Positions 15,665 through 24,795 of a stretch of 64,000 bases of DNA are shown here, one piece after another. The position numbers and the translations under genes were made by a program. A model generated the notes under the pieces. That model was not told where the DNA came from. It saw only the letters and a list, made by a program, of their open reading frames with translations, and did not search any database. The first letter of the stretch is position 1. Each line of letters begins with the position of its first letter. This DNA is from Leucobacter sp042726155 (GTDB lineage: Bacteria > Actinomycetota > Actinomycetes > Actinomycetales > Microbacteriaceae). The stretch is taken from contig NZ_JBHXHV010000004.1 of the NCBI RefSeq assembly GCF_042726155.1, forward strand, positions 62,001 to 126,000, given 5' to 3'.

Positions 15665-17569
15665 ATGCCGACCATCCTCCAAAACGTCGTTTTCCCGGTC
15701 GCGAAAGACCCGGATGTGCTGCCGCTCTATGCGGACGCCGAAACCTGGACCGCCGTGCGCGACCGCCCGGTGCGCATCAGCCACAACGCGCACATCGACA
15801 ACGTGCTCTCCCGCGACAGCGTCCGCGTGCGCTCGGGCAATCGCGTCTCGTACGCGAGCTACTTCAACGCCTTTCCGGCCGCCTACTGGCAGCGCTGGAC
15901 GGTCGTCACGCAGGTGCAGCTCGAGCTGCGCACACAGGGCCCAGGCACCATCGTCGTGTACCGCTCGAACGCCTCTGGCGTGCAGCAGCGCGTCGACTCC
16001 GTAGCGGTCACCGGTCAGGCGACCTCAACGTTCGACCTGCCCCTGCGCTCGTTCAGCGACGGCGGCTGGTACTGGTTCGACCTGATTGCGAGCAATGCTG
16101 ATCTGGTGCTTGAGGGCGGCCGCTGGTCGACCGAAGCTGAGCCGGTTGAGACGGGCAAACTCAGCCTCGGCATGACGACCTACAACAAACCCGACTACTG
16201 CGTTGGCACCCTGCGGAACATCGCTGACAACCCCGCGCTGCTCGAGGGCATCGATCGCATCTTCCTGGTCGATCAGGGCACGCAGAAGGTGCGTGACGAA
16301 GAAGGCTTCGACGAGGCCGCTGGAGTGCTCGGCGAGAAGCTGCGCGTCATCGAGCAGGGCAACATTGGCGGCTCTGGCGGCTTCGCTCGTTCCATGGCCG
16401 AGACGTTAGAGAGTGAAGACACCGACTTTCTGCTGCTGCTCGATGACGACGTCGAGTTCGAGACCGAGAGCGCGCTTCGCGCCCTGCAGTTCGGTCGATT
16501 CAGCCGAACCCCGGTGATCGTCGGCGGCCACATGTTCGACCTGCTCGACAAGCCCGTGCTGCACGCATGGGCCGAGGTCGTGCGCCCAGATCCGTTCATG
16601 TGGGGGCCATCGTTCGAAGAGCAGCACCGCCACGACTTCCGCAAACGCAACCTGCGGCAGACTCCGTGGATGCACGCGCGCCTCGACGCCGACTACAACG
16701 GCTGGTGGATGTGCATGATCCCGAAGAAGATCATCGCTGACATCGGCCTGTCACTGCCCGTCTTCATCAAGTGGGACGACGCCGAGTACGGCCTCCGCGC
16801 GCGCGATGCCGGCTACCGCACTGTGTCGCTGCCGGGTGTCGCCCTGTGGCACGTCTCCTGGATCGACAAGGACGACTCGCAAGACTGGCAGGCGTTTTTC
16901 CACACGCGCAACCGCATCATCGCGGGATTGCTGCATTCGGATCGCCCGAAGGGCGGCGGCCTCATGCGCAACAGCGGCCGGCAAGACATCAAGAAGCTGC
17001 TGAACATGCAGTACTACGCGACGCAGCTCGCGGTCGACGGCATGCGCGCGGTGCTTCGCGGGCCCGACAGCCTGCACAAGGATCTTTCGCAGGACATGCC
17101 TGCGGCCCGAGCACGCGCCGCAGACTTCCCCGAGACCCACGTCTATCGCCCGGGCGACAGCGACACCCCGTTCGCCCGGGGCGGCCGCGCCCTCCCACTG
17201 CTCGAGAAGCCCACCGATTACCCCACCGGCGTGCGGCTCGGAATCTTCACGGCGCGGATGCTGCCGCAGCACTGGCGCCGTACCGTCAGCGAGGCTGACG
17301 CCCAAGCCCCCGAGCTCGAGTATGCGAAGGTCGACGCGCTGTGGTGGCGCATTCCGCATCACTCAAGCGTGATCGTGGGTGCCGCCGACGGCAGCGGCAA
17401 GATGTGGTACCGCCACGACCGCGCCAAATTCCGCCGTTTGCTGCGGGAGTCGCGAGCCCTCGCGCGCGAGATCGAGCAAAACTGGGACCGTCTGGCCGCC
17501 GAGTACCGCGCCGCGCTTCCCCACGTCACGTCGCTCGATGAGTGGAAGCGCACCTTCGAGGGTCGTTAA
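15665..17569 (+). CDS. glfT2: Galactofuranosyltransferase GlfT2-like
   Basis: Polymerises galactofuranose from UDP-Galf onto a lipid-linked acceptor at the inner membrane face. The 634-residue protein matches the mycobacterial enzyme in length. It has an N-terminal beta-rich domain (about 1-160), then a GT2 domain with DDD (260-262), WDDAEY (370-375) and the catalytic-region histidine in WHVSW (H396), followed by a helical C-terminal domain. These positions closely follow the known GlfT2 layout. A UDP-galactopyranose mutase at 28.4-29.5 kb would supply the donor. It follows a GCTAGACT promoter motif and heads the rmlA-flippase run. A galactan is therefore expected, although no arabinan genes are in view. 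Confidence 0.93.
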   Translation: MPTILQNVVFPVAKDPDVLPLYADAETWTAVRDRPVRISHNAHIDNVLSRDSVRVRSGNRVSYASYFNAFPAAYWQRWTVVTQVQLELRTQGPGTIVVYRSNASGVQQRVDSVAVTGQATSTFDLPLRSFSDGGWYWFDLIASNADLVLEGGRWSTEAEPVETGKLSLGMTTYNKPDYCVGTLRNIADNPALLEGIDRIFLVDQGTQKVRDEEGFDEAAGVLGEKLRVIEQGNIGGSGGFARSMAETLESEDTDFLLLLDDDVEFETESALRALQFGRFSRTPVIVGGHMFDLLDKPVLHAWAEVVRPDPFMWGPSFEEQHRHDFRKRNLRQTPWMHARLDADYNGWWMCMIPKKIIADIGLSLPVFIKWDDAEYGLRARDAGYRTVSLPGVALWHVSWIDKDDSQDWQAFFHTRNRIIAGLLHSDRPKGGGLMRNSGRQDIKKLLNMQYYATQLAVDGMRAVLRGPDSLHKDLSQDMPAARARAADFPETHVYRPGDSDTPFARGGRALPLLEKPTDYPTGVRLGIFTARMLPQHWRRTVSEADAQAPELEYAKVDALWWRIPHHSSVIVGAADGSGKMWYRHDRAKFRRLLRESRALAREIEQNWDRLAAEYRAALPHVTSLDEWKRTFEGR

Positions 17570-17590
17570 GGGGCATCGCCCGAGGCCCCA

Positions 17591-17598
17591 GCTAGACT
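17591..17598 (+). promoter_or_regulatory. Candidate -10 element of the rmlA promoter (GCTAGACT)
   Basis: GCTAGACT with TAGACT at 17593-17598, 48 bases before the rmlA ATG. The spacing matches that of the same motif ahead of glfT2. A weak GGGGC/GCCCC hairpin (about 17570-17590) precedes it and may end glfT2 transcription. Confidence 0.45.
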
Positions 17599-17645
17599 CG
17601 GTGCAGTTCGCACCCATCCCACCGATACGAATGAAATAGGTAGAC

Positions 17646-18509
17646 ATGCGCGGAATCATTTTGGCGGGCGGCTCTGGCACACGCCTGTGGCCGATCACCA
17701 AGGGCATCTCGAAGCAGCTCATGCCCATCTACGACAAGCCGATGGTCTACTACCCCCTCGCGACGCTGATGGCGGCTGGCATCCGAGAGGTGCTCATCAT
17801 CACGACTCCCGAGTACAACGACCAGTTCAAGGCGTTGCTCGGCGACGGCAGCGACTGGGGCATGCGCCTCGAGTACGCGGTGCAGCCGTCGCCTGACGGG
17901 CTCGCGCAGGCCTTCATCATCGGCGAAGAATTCATCGGCGACGAGAGCGTCGCGCTCGTGCTCGGCGACAACCTGTTTCACGGTTCGGGCCTCGGCACGG
18001 CGCTGCGTCACAACAGCGAGATCGAGGGGGCGCGCGTGTTCGCTTACCCGGTCGCGAACCCGAAGGCGTACGGCGTCGTCGAGTTCGATGAGCAGGGCAA
18101 GGCTCTTTCGATCGAAGAGAAGCCAGAGCACCCGAAGAGCAACTACGCCGTGCCCGGCCTTTACTTCTACGACAATCGGGTGGTTGAAATCTCCAAGACC
18201 ATCGAGCCGAGCGCGCGCGGCGAACTCGAGATCTCGTCGGTGAACGAGCGCTACCTCGATGCCGGCACGCTCAGCGTGCAGGTGCTTGATCGCGGCACCG
18301 CGTGGCTCGACACCGGCACATTCGAGTCGATGATGCAGGCCGGCGAGTACGTGCGCATCATCGAGGAGCGCCAGGGCTTCAAGATCGGCTGCGTCGAAGA
18401 ACTCGCGTGGCGCAATGGCTGGATCGACGACGCGCAGCTCGCGGCACTCGCCGCGCCGCTCGTGAAGAGCGGATACGGCGCGTACCTGAACCGCCTTCTG
18501 GAGCAGTAG
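17646..18509 (+). CDS. rmlA: Glucose-1-phosphate thymidylyltransferase
   Basis: Makes dTDP-glucose from dTTP and glucose 1-phosphate, the first step to dTDP-L-rhamnose. The 287-residue protein begins MRGIILAGGSGTRLWP, the nucleotide-binding signature, and has LGDNLFHG with the metal-binding aspartate and the later VEEKPEHPKS-type segment (here IEEKPEHPKS). Length is standard. The next gene begins inside its stop (TAGTG). With rmlB and rmlCD at 25.8-28.2 kb the rhamnose pathway in the window is complete. Confidence 0.96.
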   Translation: MRGIILAGGSGTRLWPITKGISKQLMPIYDKPMVYYPLATLMAAGIREVLIITTPEYNDQFKALLGDGSDWGMRLEYAVQPSPDGLAQAFIIGEEFIGDESVALVLGDNLFHGSGLGTALRHNSEIEGARVFAYPVANPKAYGVVEFDEQGKALSIEEKPEHPKSNYAVPGLYFYDNRVVEISKTIEPSARGELEISSVNERYLDAGTLSVQVLDRGTAWLDTGTFESMMQAGEYVRIIEERQGFKIGCVEELAWRNGWIDDAQLAALAAPLVKSGYGAYLNRLLEQ

Positions 18510-19264
18510 TGCAGCACTCCGGCATTCCCGTTTCGGCACCATCGACCCGAGTGCTCGTGATCGTGCCAGCCTGGAACGAGCGCGCCAACGTCGCTGAAAC
18601 GGTGGCCGAGATTCGCGCCGCCGACGCGCGGTACGACGTGCTCGTTGTAGACGACGGTTCGACCGACGACACCGCTGACGTGGCGCGCTCAGCCGGCGCG
18701 CTCGTGCTCGTGCTGCCGTTCAATCTCGGCGTGGGCGGCGCGATGCGCGCGGGCTTCCACTACGCGCTCCGCCACAATTACCAGGCTGCTATTCAGGTCG
18801 ACGCAGATGGGCAGCACAACCCCGCAGATATCGCGCAGATCGTGGCGGCGCTCACCACCGCCGACATCGCGATCGGCGCTCGCTTCGCTGACGTCGGCAC
18901 CTACACCGCGAAGGGCCCGCGCAGGTGGGCCATGGTGCTGCTCGGGCGCGCGCTCTCGGGCATCGCGCGCACGCGCCTCACCGACGTCACCTCTGGCTTC
19001 CGCGCGGCCGGGCCGCGCGCGATCCAGCAGTATGTCGACTACTACCCGGCCGAATATCTCGGCGACACCGTCGACTCGCTCGTCGGCGCGCTGCGCGCGG
19101 GTCTCACCGTGACTCAGGTTCCGGTCGCGATGCGTCCGCGCCGTCACGGTCAGCCCAGCCAGGGCGCCATCGGCTCCACTATCTACCTGTTGCGCTCCGC
19201 GTTCGCCCTGCTCATCGCGGTGACCCGGCCAGCGTCCTCCAACGTGCAGGAGCATTCCGCATGA
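18509..19264 (+). CDS. GT2 glycosyltransferase, polyprenol-phosphate sugar synthase type
   Basis: Probably transfers a sugar from a nucleotide donor to polyprenyl phosphate or a lipid-linked acceptor. The 251-residue protein has a single GT-A domain: VIVPAWNERANV, VVDDGSTDDT, QVDADGQHNP (DAD acidic motif) and the TSGFRA motif typical of DPM1-like enzymes. Starting at GTG 18509 gives a one-base overlap with rmlA and a GGAG seven bases away; a longer frame would run back through rmlA. It is followed by a DUF2304 protein with an ATGA overlap, a pairing common in actinobacterial glycan loci. Confidence 0.85.
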   Translation: MQHSGIPVSAPSTRVLVIVPAWNERANVAETVAEIRAADARYDVLVVDDGSTDDTADVARSAGALVLVLPFNLGVGGAMRAGFHYALRHNYQAAIQVDADGQHNPADIAQIVAALTTADIAIGARFADVGTYTAKGPRRWAMVLLGRALSGIARTRLTDVTSGFRAAGPRAIQQYVDYYPAEYLGDTVDSLVGALRAGLTVTQVPVAMRPRRHGQPSQGAIGSTIYLLRSAFALLIAVTRPASSNVQEHSA

Positions 19265-19701
19265 TCATCGCGTTCGGCGCAGTTCTGGCAATCATCATGG
19301 TGGCCGTGATTCTCGTGATGCTCGCGAAGCGTCAGCTCAGCGAGAAGTACGCCGTGATGTGGCTCGTGATCGGCATCGCCGCGATCATCGTGACCGTGGT
19401 GCCCGGGTTGCTCGAGTGGCTCACCGATGCGCTGCACGTGCAGGTGCCCGCGAATCTGCTGTTCGGCGGCGCGATCGTGCTGCTCGTCGGCGTCGCGCTG
19501 CATCTCTCATGGGAGCTTTCGCGAGCAGAGGCTGAGATTCGCCGGCTCGCTGAAGACGTTGCGATCAATCGCCTCGAGGTCGAGCAGCTTGCGGCGCGCC
19601 TGGACGAGCGGGACGCTCGCGGCGCAGGCGACGCTGGCGACGCGCCTGGCACGATTGGCGTGAGCGACGACGAGGATCACCGCGCGCCCGAGCGCCCCTA
19701 A
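19261..19701 (+). CDS. DUF2304 membrane protein
   Basis: 146 residues with three hydrophobic helices (about 1-22, 34-56, 63-84), then a soluble coiled-coil-like tail with Leu/Ala/Glu heptads. Family DUF2304 is a usual partner of polyprenyl-phosphate glycosyltransferases and is thought to anchor or regulate them; that role is an inference. ATG at 19261 overlaps the preceding TGA, and its TAA overlaps the flippase ATG (TAATG), so the three genes are tightly coupled. Confidence 0.82.
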   Translation: MIIAFGAVLAIIMVAVILVMLAKRQLSEKYAVMWLVIGIAAIIVTVVPGLLEWLTDALHVQVPANLLFGGAIVLLVGVALHLSWELSRAEAEIRRLAEDVAINRLEVEQLAARLDERDARGAGDAGDAPGTIGVSDDEDHRAPERP

Positions 19702-20936
19702 TGAAGACCGTATTCAAGCGCCTCGCGGGGTTCACCGGGTTTCCGCTTCTCGCGCTCATTGCGCCGTTCCTGCTGCTCCCGATCATTTCTCGACTCCTGG
19801 GCGACGGAGGCTGGGCGAACTACACGGCGGGCCAGGCGATCGGCACGCTCGGCGCGATCGGCGTGCTGTTCGGTTGGGGCGTGTTGGGCCCCGTGCGCAT
19901 CGCGAAGGCCGCCGACGACGTCGAGCGCCAGCGCATTTACCGGATCAGCCTGCACACGCGGCTGAGCGTGATCGCGATCGCGCTGCCGGTCGTGGTGATC
20001 GCGACGCTGCTCATCACGAGCGACGACTATCGGCTCGAGTCGGTGCTCATGGCCGTCGGCGGCGTGCTCGTCGGGCTCAGCCCGAACTGGTACTGCATCG
20101 GCGTCGGGCGGCCCATGCTGATGGGCAAGTACGACGCGATCCCGCGCCTCATCGTCTCGCTCGCCGCGGTGCCCGTGCTGCTCGCGACCGGGTGGGTGTG
20201 GTTTTACCCCGTGACGCTGATCGCCGTGAGTCTCGGCTCGGTGTGGGCGTTCAGCCGCATGGTGCTGCGGGGCTCTGAGCACGAGCGGTTTTCGCCGCGG
20301 CGCGTGCTTTCCGAACTGCGCTTCCTGCTGCCGACCGCGCTCATCGACTTCACCGGCAACTCCTACGGCTCGACGCCGGTGCCCATCTCGACGGCAACGC
20401 TCGCGCCGGCGAACGCGAGCACGTTCAGCTCGGCAGAGCGGCTCTACCGCATCTCGATCATGGCGGTCACCGCACTCGGTGACGCCTTTCAGGGGTGGGT
20501 GCTCGAACCGACCGCGACGAGTCCGATCAAGCGCCACTTCGCCGCGATCATCGCCCACACCGCGCTCGGGCTGGTGGGCGGTATGCTCATCGCGATCCTC
20601 GGCCCGTGGGTTACCGGTTTCGTGTTCGGCGAAGCGGTCGCAGCGACCTACCCGCAGTCGCTGTACTTCGGCATGGCGCTGTTCTTCATCTCGGCAACGA
20701 CCCCGCTGATTCGCAACATCATGATTCCGGCCGCGCGCTTCAGGCAGGTCTTCGTGGCGACAGTTGTTGCGGCCGTAATCGGCCTGGCACTCATGATCTC
20801 GCTCGGCATCGCCGGATCGTCGGCTGGCATCGCCGCGGGTCTCGCCGCGTCAGAGATGCTGATCTTCGCCGTGCTGCTGCCGTCGGCGATCATCGAGCTG
20901 CGCAAGGTCGCGCGCACGCAGCGCCCGGCCGACTGA
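19701..20936 (+). CDS. Polysaccharide flippase, Wzx/MATE-like
   Basis: A 411-residue protein made almost entirely of membrane helices (about twelve), with a short polar N-terminus (MKTVFKRL). It has the general layout of the oligosaccharide flippases (MOP superfamily) that move lipid-linked repeat units across the membrane. It is coupled to the DUF2304 gene by TAATG and converges with a minus-strand GT2 two bases after its stop. With the ligase/polymerase at 12776 it could form a Wzx/Wzy pathway separate from the ABC exporter at 34 kb. Confidence 0.85.
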   Translation: MKTVFKRLAGFTGFPLLALIAPFLLLPIISRLLGDGGWANYTAGQAIGTLGAIGVLFGWGVLGPVRIAKAADDVERQRIYRISLHTRLSVIAIALPVVVIATLLITSDDYRLESVLMAVGGVLVGLSPNWYCIGVGRPMLMGKYDAIPRLIVSLAAVPVLLATGWVWFYPVTLIAVSLGSVWAFSRMVLRGSEHERFSPRRVLSELRFLLPTALIDFTGNSYGSTPVPISTATLAPANASTFSSAERLYRISIMAVTALGDAFQGWVLEPTATSPIKRHFAAIIAHTALGLVGGMLIAILGPWVTGFVFGEAVAATYPQSLYFGMALFFISATTPLIRNIMIPAARFRQVFVATVVAAVIGLALMISLGIAGSSAGIAAGLAASEMLIFAVLLPSAIIELRKVARTQRPAD

Positions 20937-20938
20937 CT

Positions 20939-21919
20939 CTACGCCGGGTTGCGCCAGCTCACGCGCCGCGAACGCGCCGCCACGGCGTCGGGAATCTTGC
21001 CCATGCGGTGCTTGCGCCCCGCGCGGCAGCCAGCCCACAGCACGCTCACGAGCGACAGTTTGCCCCGGCAGCAATAGAGCGCGAAGCAGTAGTGGAGGTA
21101 CTCGCGAAACGTGTCACGCAGCATCAGGGAACGGTGCGACGCGAGCGATAGATACTCGCGGTTCAGCACCATCCGGTTGCGGATGCGGTAGTAGTACCGG
21201 AACGGGCTGCTCACCGAGATCGAGCGCGGATTGCCCTGCTTATTCATCAGCGTGCGACCGAGCACGCGCACGTGCAGCTTGTGGCCGAGGCTGTGCGGCA
21301 TGTCGAGACCGGGCGCACACACCGAGGCGTAACCCGCGCGAATTGCACGCAAGTAGTACTCCGTGTCGACCGAGTCGATGAAGTAATCGCCGCGCTGCGG
21401 CCCGAGATCCCGAATCACCTTGAACGGCATCACCAGGCCCGACTGAATCGGCTGATACGCCTCGAGATAACCGTTCCGCTGCGGCATCTGCGTCTGCTTG
21501 AAACCGGCGAAATACTCGGGCGCGACCATGCCGACCCGCAGCCCGGCGGCGACGCTCAGGTCGTACTGCGCGACGAGTGCCTCCACGAAGCCGGGGGTGA
21601 CCTTTGAATCCTGGTCGAACGTGATCACGAGCTCGGGATCGTGCGCTGCCATCGCCTCGTACCCGCGGTTGATCGCGTTGGCGATACCGGCGTTCTCTGG
21701 CTGGCGCTCGATCTGCACGCCAGCGGCGGCGAGCGCGGCCAGCACCTCGTCTGCAGCGGGTCCGCTCCCGTCGTCGACGACGATGATCGCGGACACCTGT
21801 TCCGCGAGTAGCGCGCAGTACTCGACAAGCGAGGGCTCTGGGCGGAACGAAGTGACGATCGCTGCCACCCGCTCGGACGCTGATTTCCGTGCCGTATGCA
21901 GGGGCTTCGCATCATTCAT
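20939..21919 (-). CDS. GT2 glycosyltransferase, rhamnosyltransferase-like
   Basis: 326 residues. The GT-A domain has AAIVTSFRPE, IIVVDDGSG and ITFDQDSK (the DxD-type motif), then GDYFIDSVDTEYYLRAI, which resembles the D(x)D-E-Y segment of WbbL/RfbF-type rhamnosyltransferases. The C-terminal third is basic and aromatic-rich and probably membrane-associated. dTDP-rhamnose made by the flanking rml genes is the expected donor. The start is ATG 21919; a TAGAGT -10-like box lies only ten bases upstream on the minus strand, so the mRNA leader may be absent or very short. Confidence 0.83.
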   Translation of the reverse strand: MNDAKPLHTARKSASERVAAIVTSFRPEPSLVEYCALLAEQVSAIIVVDDGSGPAADEVLAALAAAGVQIERQPENAGIANAINRGYEAMAAHDPELVITFDQDSKVTPGFVEALVAQYDLSVAAGLRVGMVAPEYFAGFKQTQMPQRNGYLEAYQPIQSGLVMPFKVIRDLGPQRGDYFIDSVDTEYYLRAIRAGYASVCAPGLDMPHSLGHKLHVRVLGRTLMNKQGNPRSISVSSPFRYYYRIRNRMVLNREYLSLASHRSLMLRDTFREYLHYCFALYCCRGKLSLVSVLWAGCRAGRKHRMGKIPDAVAARSRRVSWRNPA

Positions 21920-21928
21920 GATGCGCTT

Positions 21929-21934
21929 ACTCTA
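21929..21934 (-). promoter_or_regulatory. Candidate -10 box for the minus-strand GT2
   Basis: TAGAGT on the minus strand, nine bases before the ATG. No Shine-Dalgarno sequence fits in between. This suggests a very short leader or a leaderless mRNA. Confidence 0.3.
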
Positions 21935-22024
21935 TCCTGGATGGTGACCCGGCTCACTGGAGGACGGAGCGGGACCGGCGCATCGAGCCGCCTCTCCCAC
22001 AGGCCACAAGGAGACGATTTACGC

Positions 22025-22831
22025 GTGCAGCACCCTGATTCCGATTCACCCGGGTCCGTGCCCGAGGTGTCAGTGTGCGTCGCGAGCTACCGAGGCGCAG
22101 CCTACGTGCGTGAGCAGCTCGAGAGCATTCTGGCGCAGCTCGGCCCGCACGACGAGGTCGTTGTGGTCGATGACGCCTCTCCTGACGACAGCGTCGACGT
22201 CATCCGCGGCATCGACGATTCGCGCATTCGCTTGATCGAGCAGCCGGTGAACCGCGGGTACGTGCGCACGTTCGAGCACGCGCTTCTCGAATCAAGGGGC
22301 GACGTCGTGCTGCTCGCAGACCAAGACGACGTGTGGGCGCCCGGCCGCGTCGACGCGATGCGTCGCGCGCTCGCGAACGCCGACGTCGTCGCCGGCAACC
22401 TCGATCTACTCGGCGAGGCGCGCCCGATCTCGGGGCCGCTCGGCATTCGCGAGTGGCGGCTCCCCCGCGTCGGCCGCAGGGCCCCGATCCGCAATGCACT
22501 CGGCGTGCTCGGCGGCGTCATGCCGTATTTCGGGTGCGCGATGGGGTTTCGCCGATCTTTCGCCCACCGCGTGACGCCGTTTCCCAATTGGCTGTATGAA
22601 TCGCACGATCTCTGGCTCGCGCTCGTCGGCAATCTCGCCGGAGAGATGGTTCACATCGATGACGTTGTGACGCTGCGTCGCCTGCACGACAGCAACGCCT
22701 CGCCGTCGCAACCGCGCTCGATAGTGCACGTGCTCCGTTCGCGGCTGCTTGTGCTGCGCATGATCGTCGCGGCGCGCGGTCGCCGCGGGCTCAGCAATCT
22801 CCGTTCCCCCCAGCGAAAGCGCGGTTCATGA
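22025..22831 (+). CDS. GT2 glycosyltransferase
   Basis: 268 residues with a compact GT-A domain: VSVCVASYRGAAYV, VVVVDDASPDDS, ADQDDVW (acidic motif), and a YESHDLWLAL catalytic-region segment. This type (RfaG-independent, WcaA-like) commonly adds rhamnose or other hexoses to lipid-linked glycans. I start it at GTG 22025 after an aaGGAG about 12 bases upstream; the open frame extends 43 residues further back with no support. It overlaps the next membrane-protein gene (ATGA). Confidence 0.8.
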   Translation: MQHPDSDSPGSVPEVSVCVASYRGAAYVREQLESILAQLGPHDEVVVVDDASPDDSVDVIRGIDDSRIRLIEQPVNRGYVRTFEHALLESRGDVVLLADQDDVWAPGRVDAMRRALANADVVAGNLDLLGEARPISGPLGIREWRLPRVGRRAPIRNALGVLGGVMPYFGCAMGFRRSFAHRVTPFPNWLYESHDLWLALVGNLAGEMVHIDDVVTLRRLHDSNASPSQPRSIVHVLRSRLLVLRMIVAARGRRGLSNLRSPQRKRGS

Positions 22832-24795
22832 CCTCCTGGTTCGCCATTACTCCCGTCTTCCTCGCCGCTGCCGCGGTGCTGCTGCTGCCCGGTCTGCTGA
22901 TCGGCGTGGCGCTTCGACTGCGCGGGCTGTGGCTCTGGGCGACCGCTGGCCCGATTTCAGTGAGCGTAATCGCGCTCTCAGCGCTTGGGCTATCGTTCGC
23001 CGGCATCGGGTGGGGCGTGTGGCCCGTGCTCGCGGTGAGCGTGGTGCTCGCGGTGCTCATCGGCTTGCTCGTGCGCTTCGTCTTTAGGCAGCCGGTCATG
23101 CGCGTTGCCGACGGTGCTCCGGCGTATGCCCCACTCGGGCTCTCGACCGGGGCGAAGGTCTCGCTCGTGGCGACCCTCGTGCTCGTCGGAATCATCATGG
23201 CCTGGCGCGTCACGCACGCGATCGGTTCGCCCGACGATATCTCGCAGACGTTCGACAACATCTTCCATCTCAATGCGGTGCAGTTCGTGTTGGATCAGCA
23301 GGACGCGTCTCCGCTGAAGATCGGCCTGATGAACTCGCCGATGGGCAACCTCGGCTTCTACCCGTCGGGCTGGCACGCCGTCGTTTCCCTCGTCGTCGAT
23401 CTCAGCGGCGCGAGCATTCCCGTCGCGACCAATGCGGTGACGCTCGTCGTTGCAGCAATCATCTGGGGCTCCGGCGGCGTGCTGCTGGCACGTACGCTGC
23501 TGGGACGCGGCGCTGCGGTGGCACTCTCGGCTGCGGTGCTGTCGGCGGCCTTCCCGGTGTTCCCGATTCTGATGCTCGGGTACGGCGTGCTCTACCCGAT
23601 GTTCCTGGGCTTCGCGCTCGTGCCGGCCGCGCTTGCGGTCGTCGTCGGCATCATCGGATTCGAGAAGATTCCGACCACGATGAAGCTGTCGACGCGGTGG
23701 CTGCTGCTGCTCGGGCTCACCCCCGGCCTCGCGGTGACGCACCCGGGCGCCCTCATGGCGCTGCTGGCCTGCTCGGTGCCGTTCGTGCTGGTCTGGGCGT
23801 TCAATGCCGTGCGAGATCGCCGCCGCGAGGGGCGTTCGATTGCGTTCCCGCTCATCTCGCTCGTGCTGTACCTCGTCGGCGGCTTCGCACTGTTCCTCGC
23901 CGTACGCCCGCCGCGTGCGCAGGCGTTCTGGCAGGCCGAGATGGGCGCCCCGGAGGCGACGCTCCGCTTCTTTACCTCACAGCTTGACCGCGGTGCGATT
24001 CCCTACGTCACCGGGGCGCTCGTGCTCATCGGGGTCGTCGTTGCGCTGATCCGGCGCGATCGGGTGTCGATCGCCATGCTCGGCACGTACGCGATGGTCG
24101 GCATCATGTTCATCGTGGTCGCCGGTGTGCACCACTGGGGCACACGATTCTGGGTGACCGGTATCTGGTACCAGAACATTCCCCGTATCGAAGCGATCAC
24201 TGTTTTCGCGACGCTGCCGTTGGCCGTGCTCGGGCTCAGCACCATCATCGTGTGGATCGCCCGCCTGGCCGGAGACCGGCGCGTACTCGCGGGCGGGCTC
24301 ACGCTGCTGCTCGTCGCTGCCGTGCTCGTGCTCACCCAGGCCAGCACGGCAATGCAGAAGATCACCGAGAAGACTCGCGACTCCTTCGCGTACGGCAAGG
24401 ACTCCGATCTGGTCAACACCGATGAGCTCGCACTGCTGAAGCGCCTGGCCGATGAGGTGCCAGAGGGTGCGACCATCGCCGGCAACGGCTGGACGGGAGC
24501 CGGCATGGCGTACGCGTTCAGTGGACGCTGGGTCACGATGCCGCACGTCATGATCGACTTCACCGAAGACACACTGCTCGTCAACGAGGAACTGCGCGAC
24601 GCTCAGCCCGGCAGCAAGGTGTGTGACGCGATCGCTGCCGAGAACATCGAGTACGTACTCGATTTTGGTGACCGCGAAGTACACAAGGGAAATCACGATA
24701 TGCCGGGTCTCGATGACCTCGATAAGTCGTCTGCGGTGAAGCTGGTCGACAGCGAGGGCGACGCGCGGCTGTACCGCGTCGTCGGGTGCGAGTAA
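22828..24795 (+). CDS. Large polytopic membrane protein, DUF6541-like (possible GT-C)
   Basis: A 655-residue protein with about 13-14 hydrophobic helices. A soluble C-terminal domain (about 510-655) carries conserved-looking motifs (GNGWTGAGMAYAFSGR, YVLDFG). An extracytoplasmic loop after the fifth helix contains DDISQTFDNIFHLNAVQF, whose acidic residues recall the catalytic loop of GT-C transferases that use polyprenyl-phosphate sugars. The DUF6541 assignment is from memory of similar proteins in actinobacterial glycan loci. It overlaps both neighbours (ATGA before, TAATG after), implying a shared pathway with the two GT2 enzymes. Confidence 0.72.
   Translation: MTSWFAITPVFLAAAAVLLLPGLLIGVALRLRGLWLWATAGPISVSVIALSALGLSFAGIGWGVWPVLAVSVVLAVLIGLLVRFVFRQPVMRVADGAPAYAPLGLSTGAKVSLVATLVLVGIIMAWRVTHAIGSPDDISQTFDNIFHLNAVQFVLDQQDASPLKIGLMNSPMGNLGFYPSGWHAVVSLVVDLSGASIPVATNAVTLVVAAIIWGSGGVLLARTLLGRGAAVALSAAVLSAAFPVFPILMLGYGVLYPMFLGFALVPAALAVVVGIIGFEKIPTTMKLSTRWLLLLGLTPGLAVTHPGALMALLACSVPFVLVWAFNAVRDRRREGRSIAFPLISLVLYLVGGFALFLAVRPPRAQAFWQAEMGAPEATLRFFTSQLDRGAIPYVTGALVLIGVVVALIRRDRVSIAMLGTYAMVGIMFIVVAGVHHWGTRFWVTGIWYQNIPRIEAITVFATLPLAVLGLSTIIVWIARLAGDRRVLAGGLTLLLVAAVLVLTQASTAMQKITEKTRDSFAYGKDSDLVNTDELALLKRLADEVPEGATIAGNGWTGAGMAYAFSGRWVTMPHVMIDFTEDTLLVNEELRDAQPGSKVCDAIAAENIEYVLDFGDREVHKGNHDMPGLDDLDKSSAVKLVDSEGDARLYRVVGCE

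Noticed and set aside
17592..18542. Minus-strand open frame opposite rmlA
   Set aside because: Mirrors the rmlA codon structure and has no independent ribosome site or homology.
19698..20558. Minus-strand open frame opposite the flippase
   Set aside because: A His/Arg/Asp-rich low-complexity translation, typical of an antisense shadow of a membrane-protein gene.
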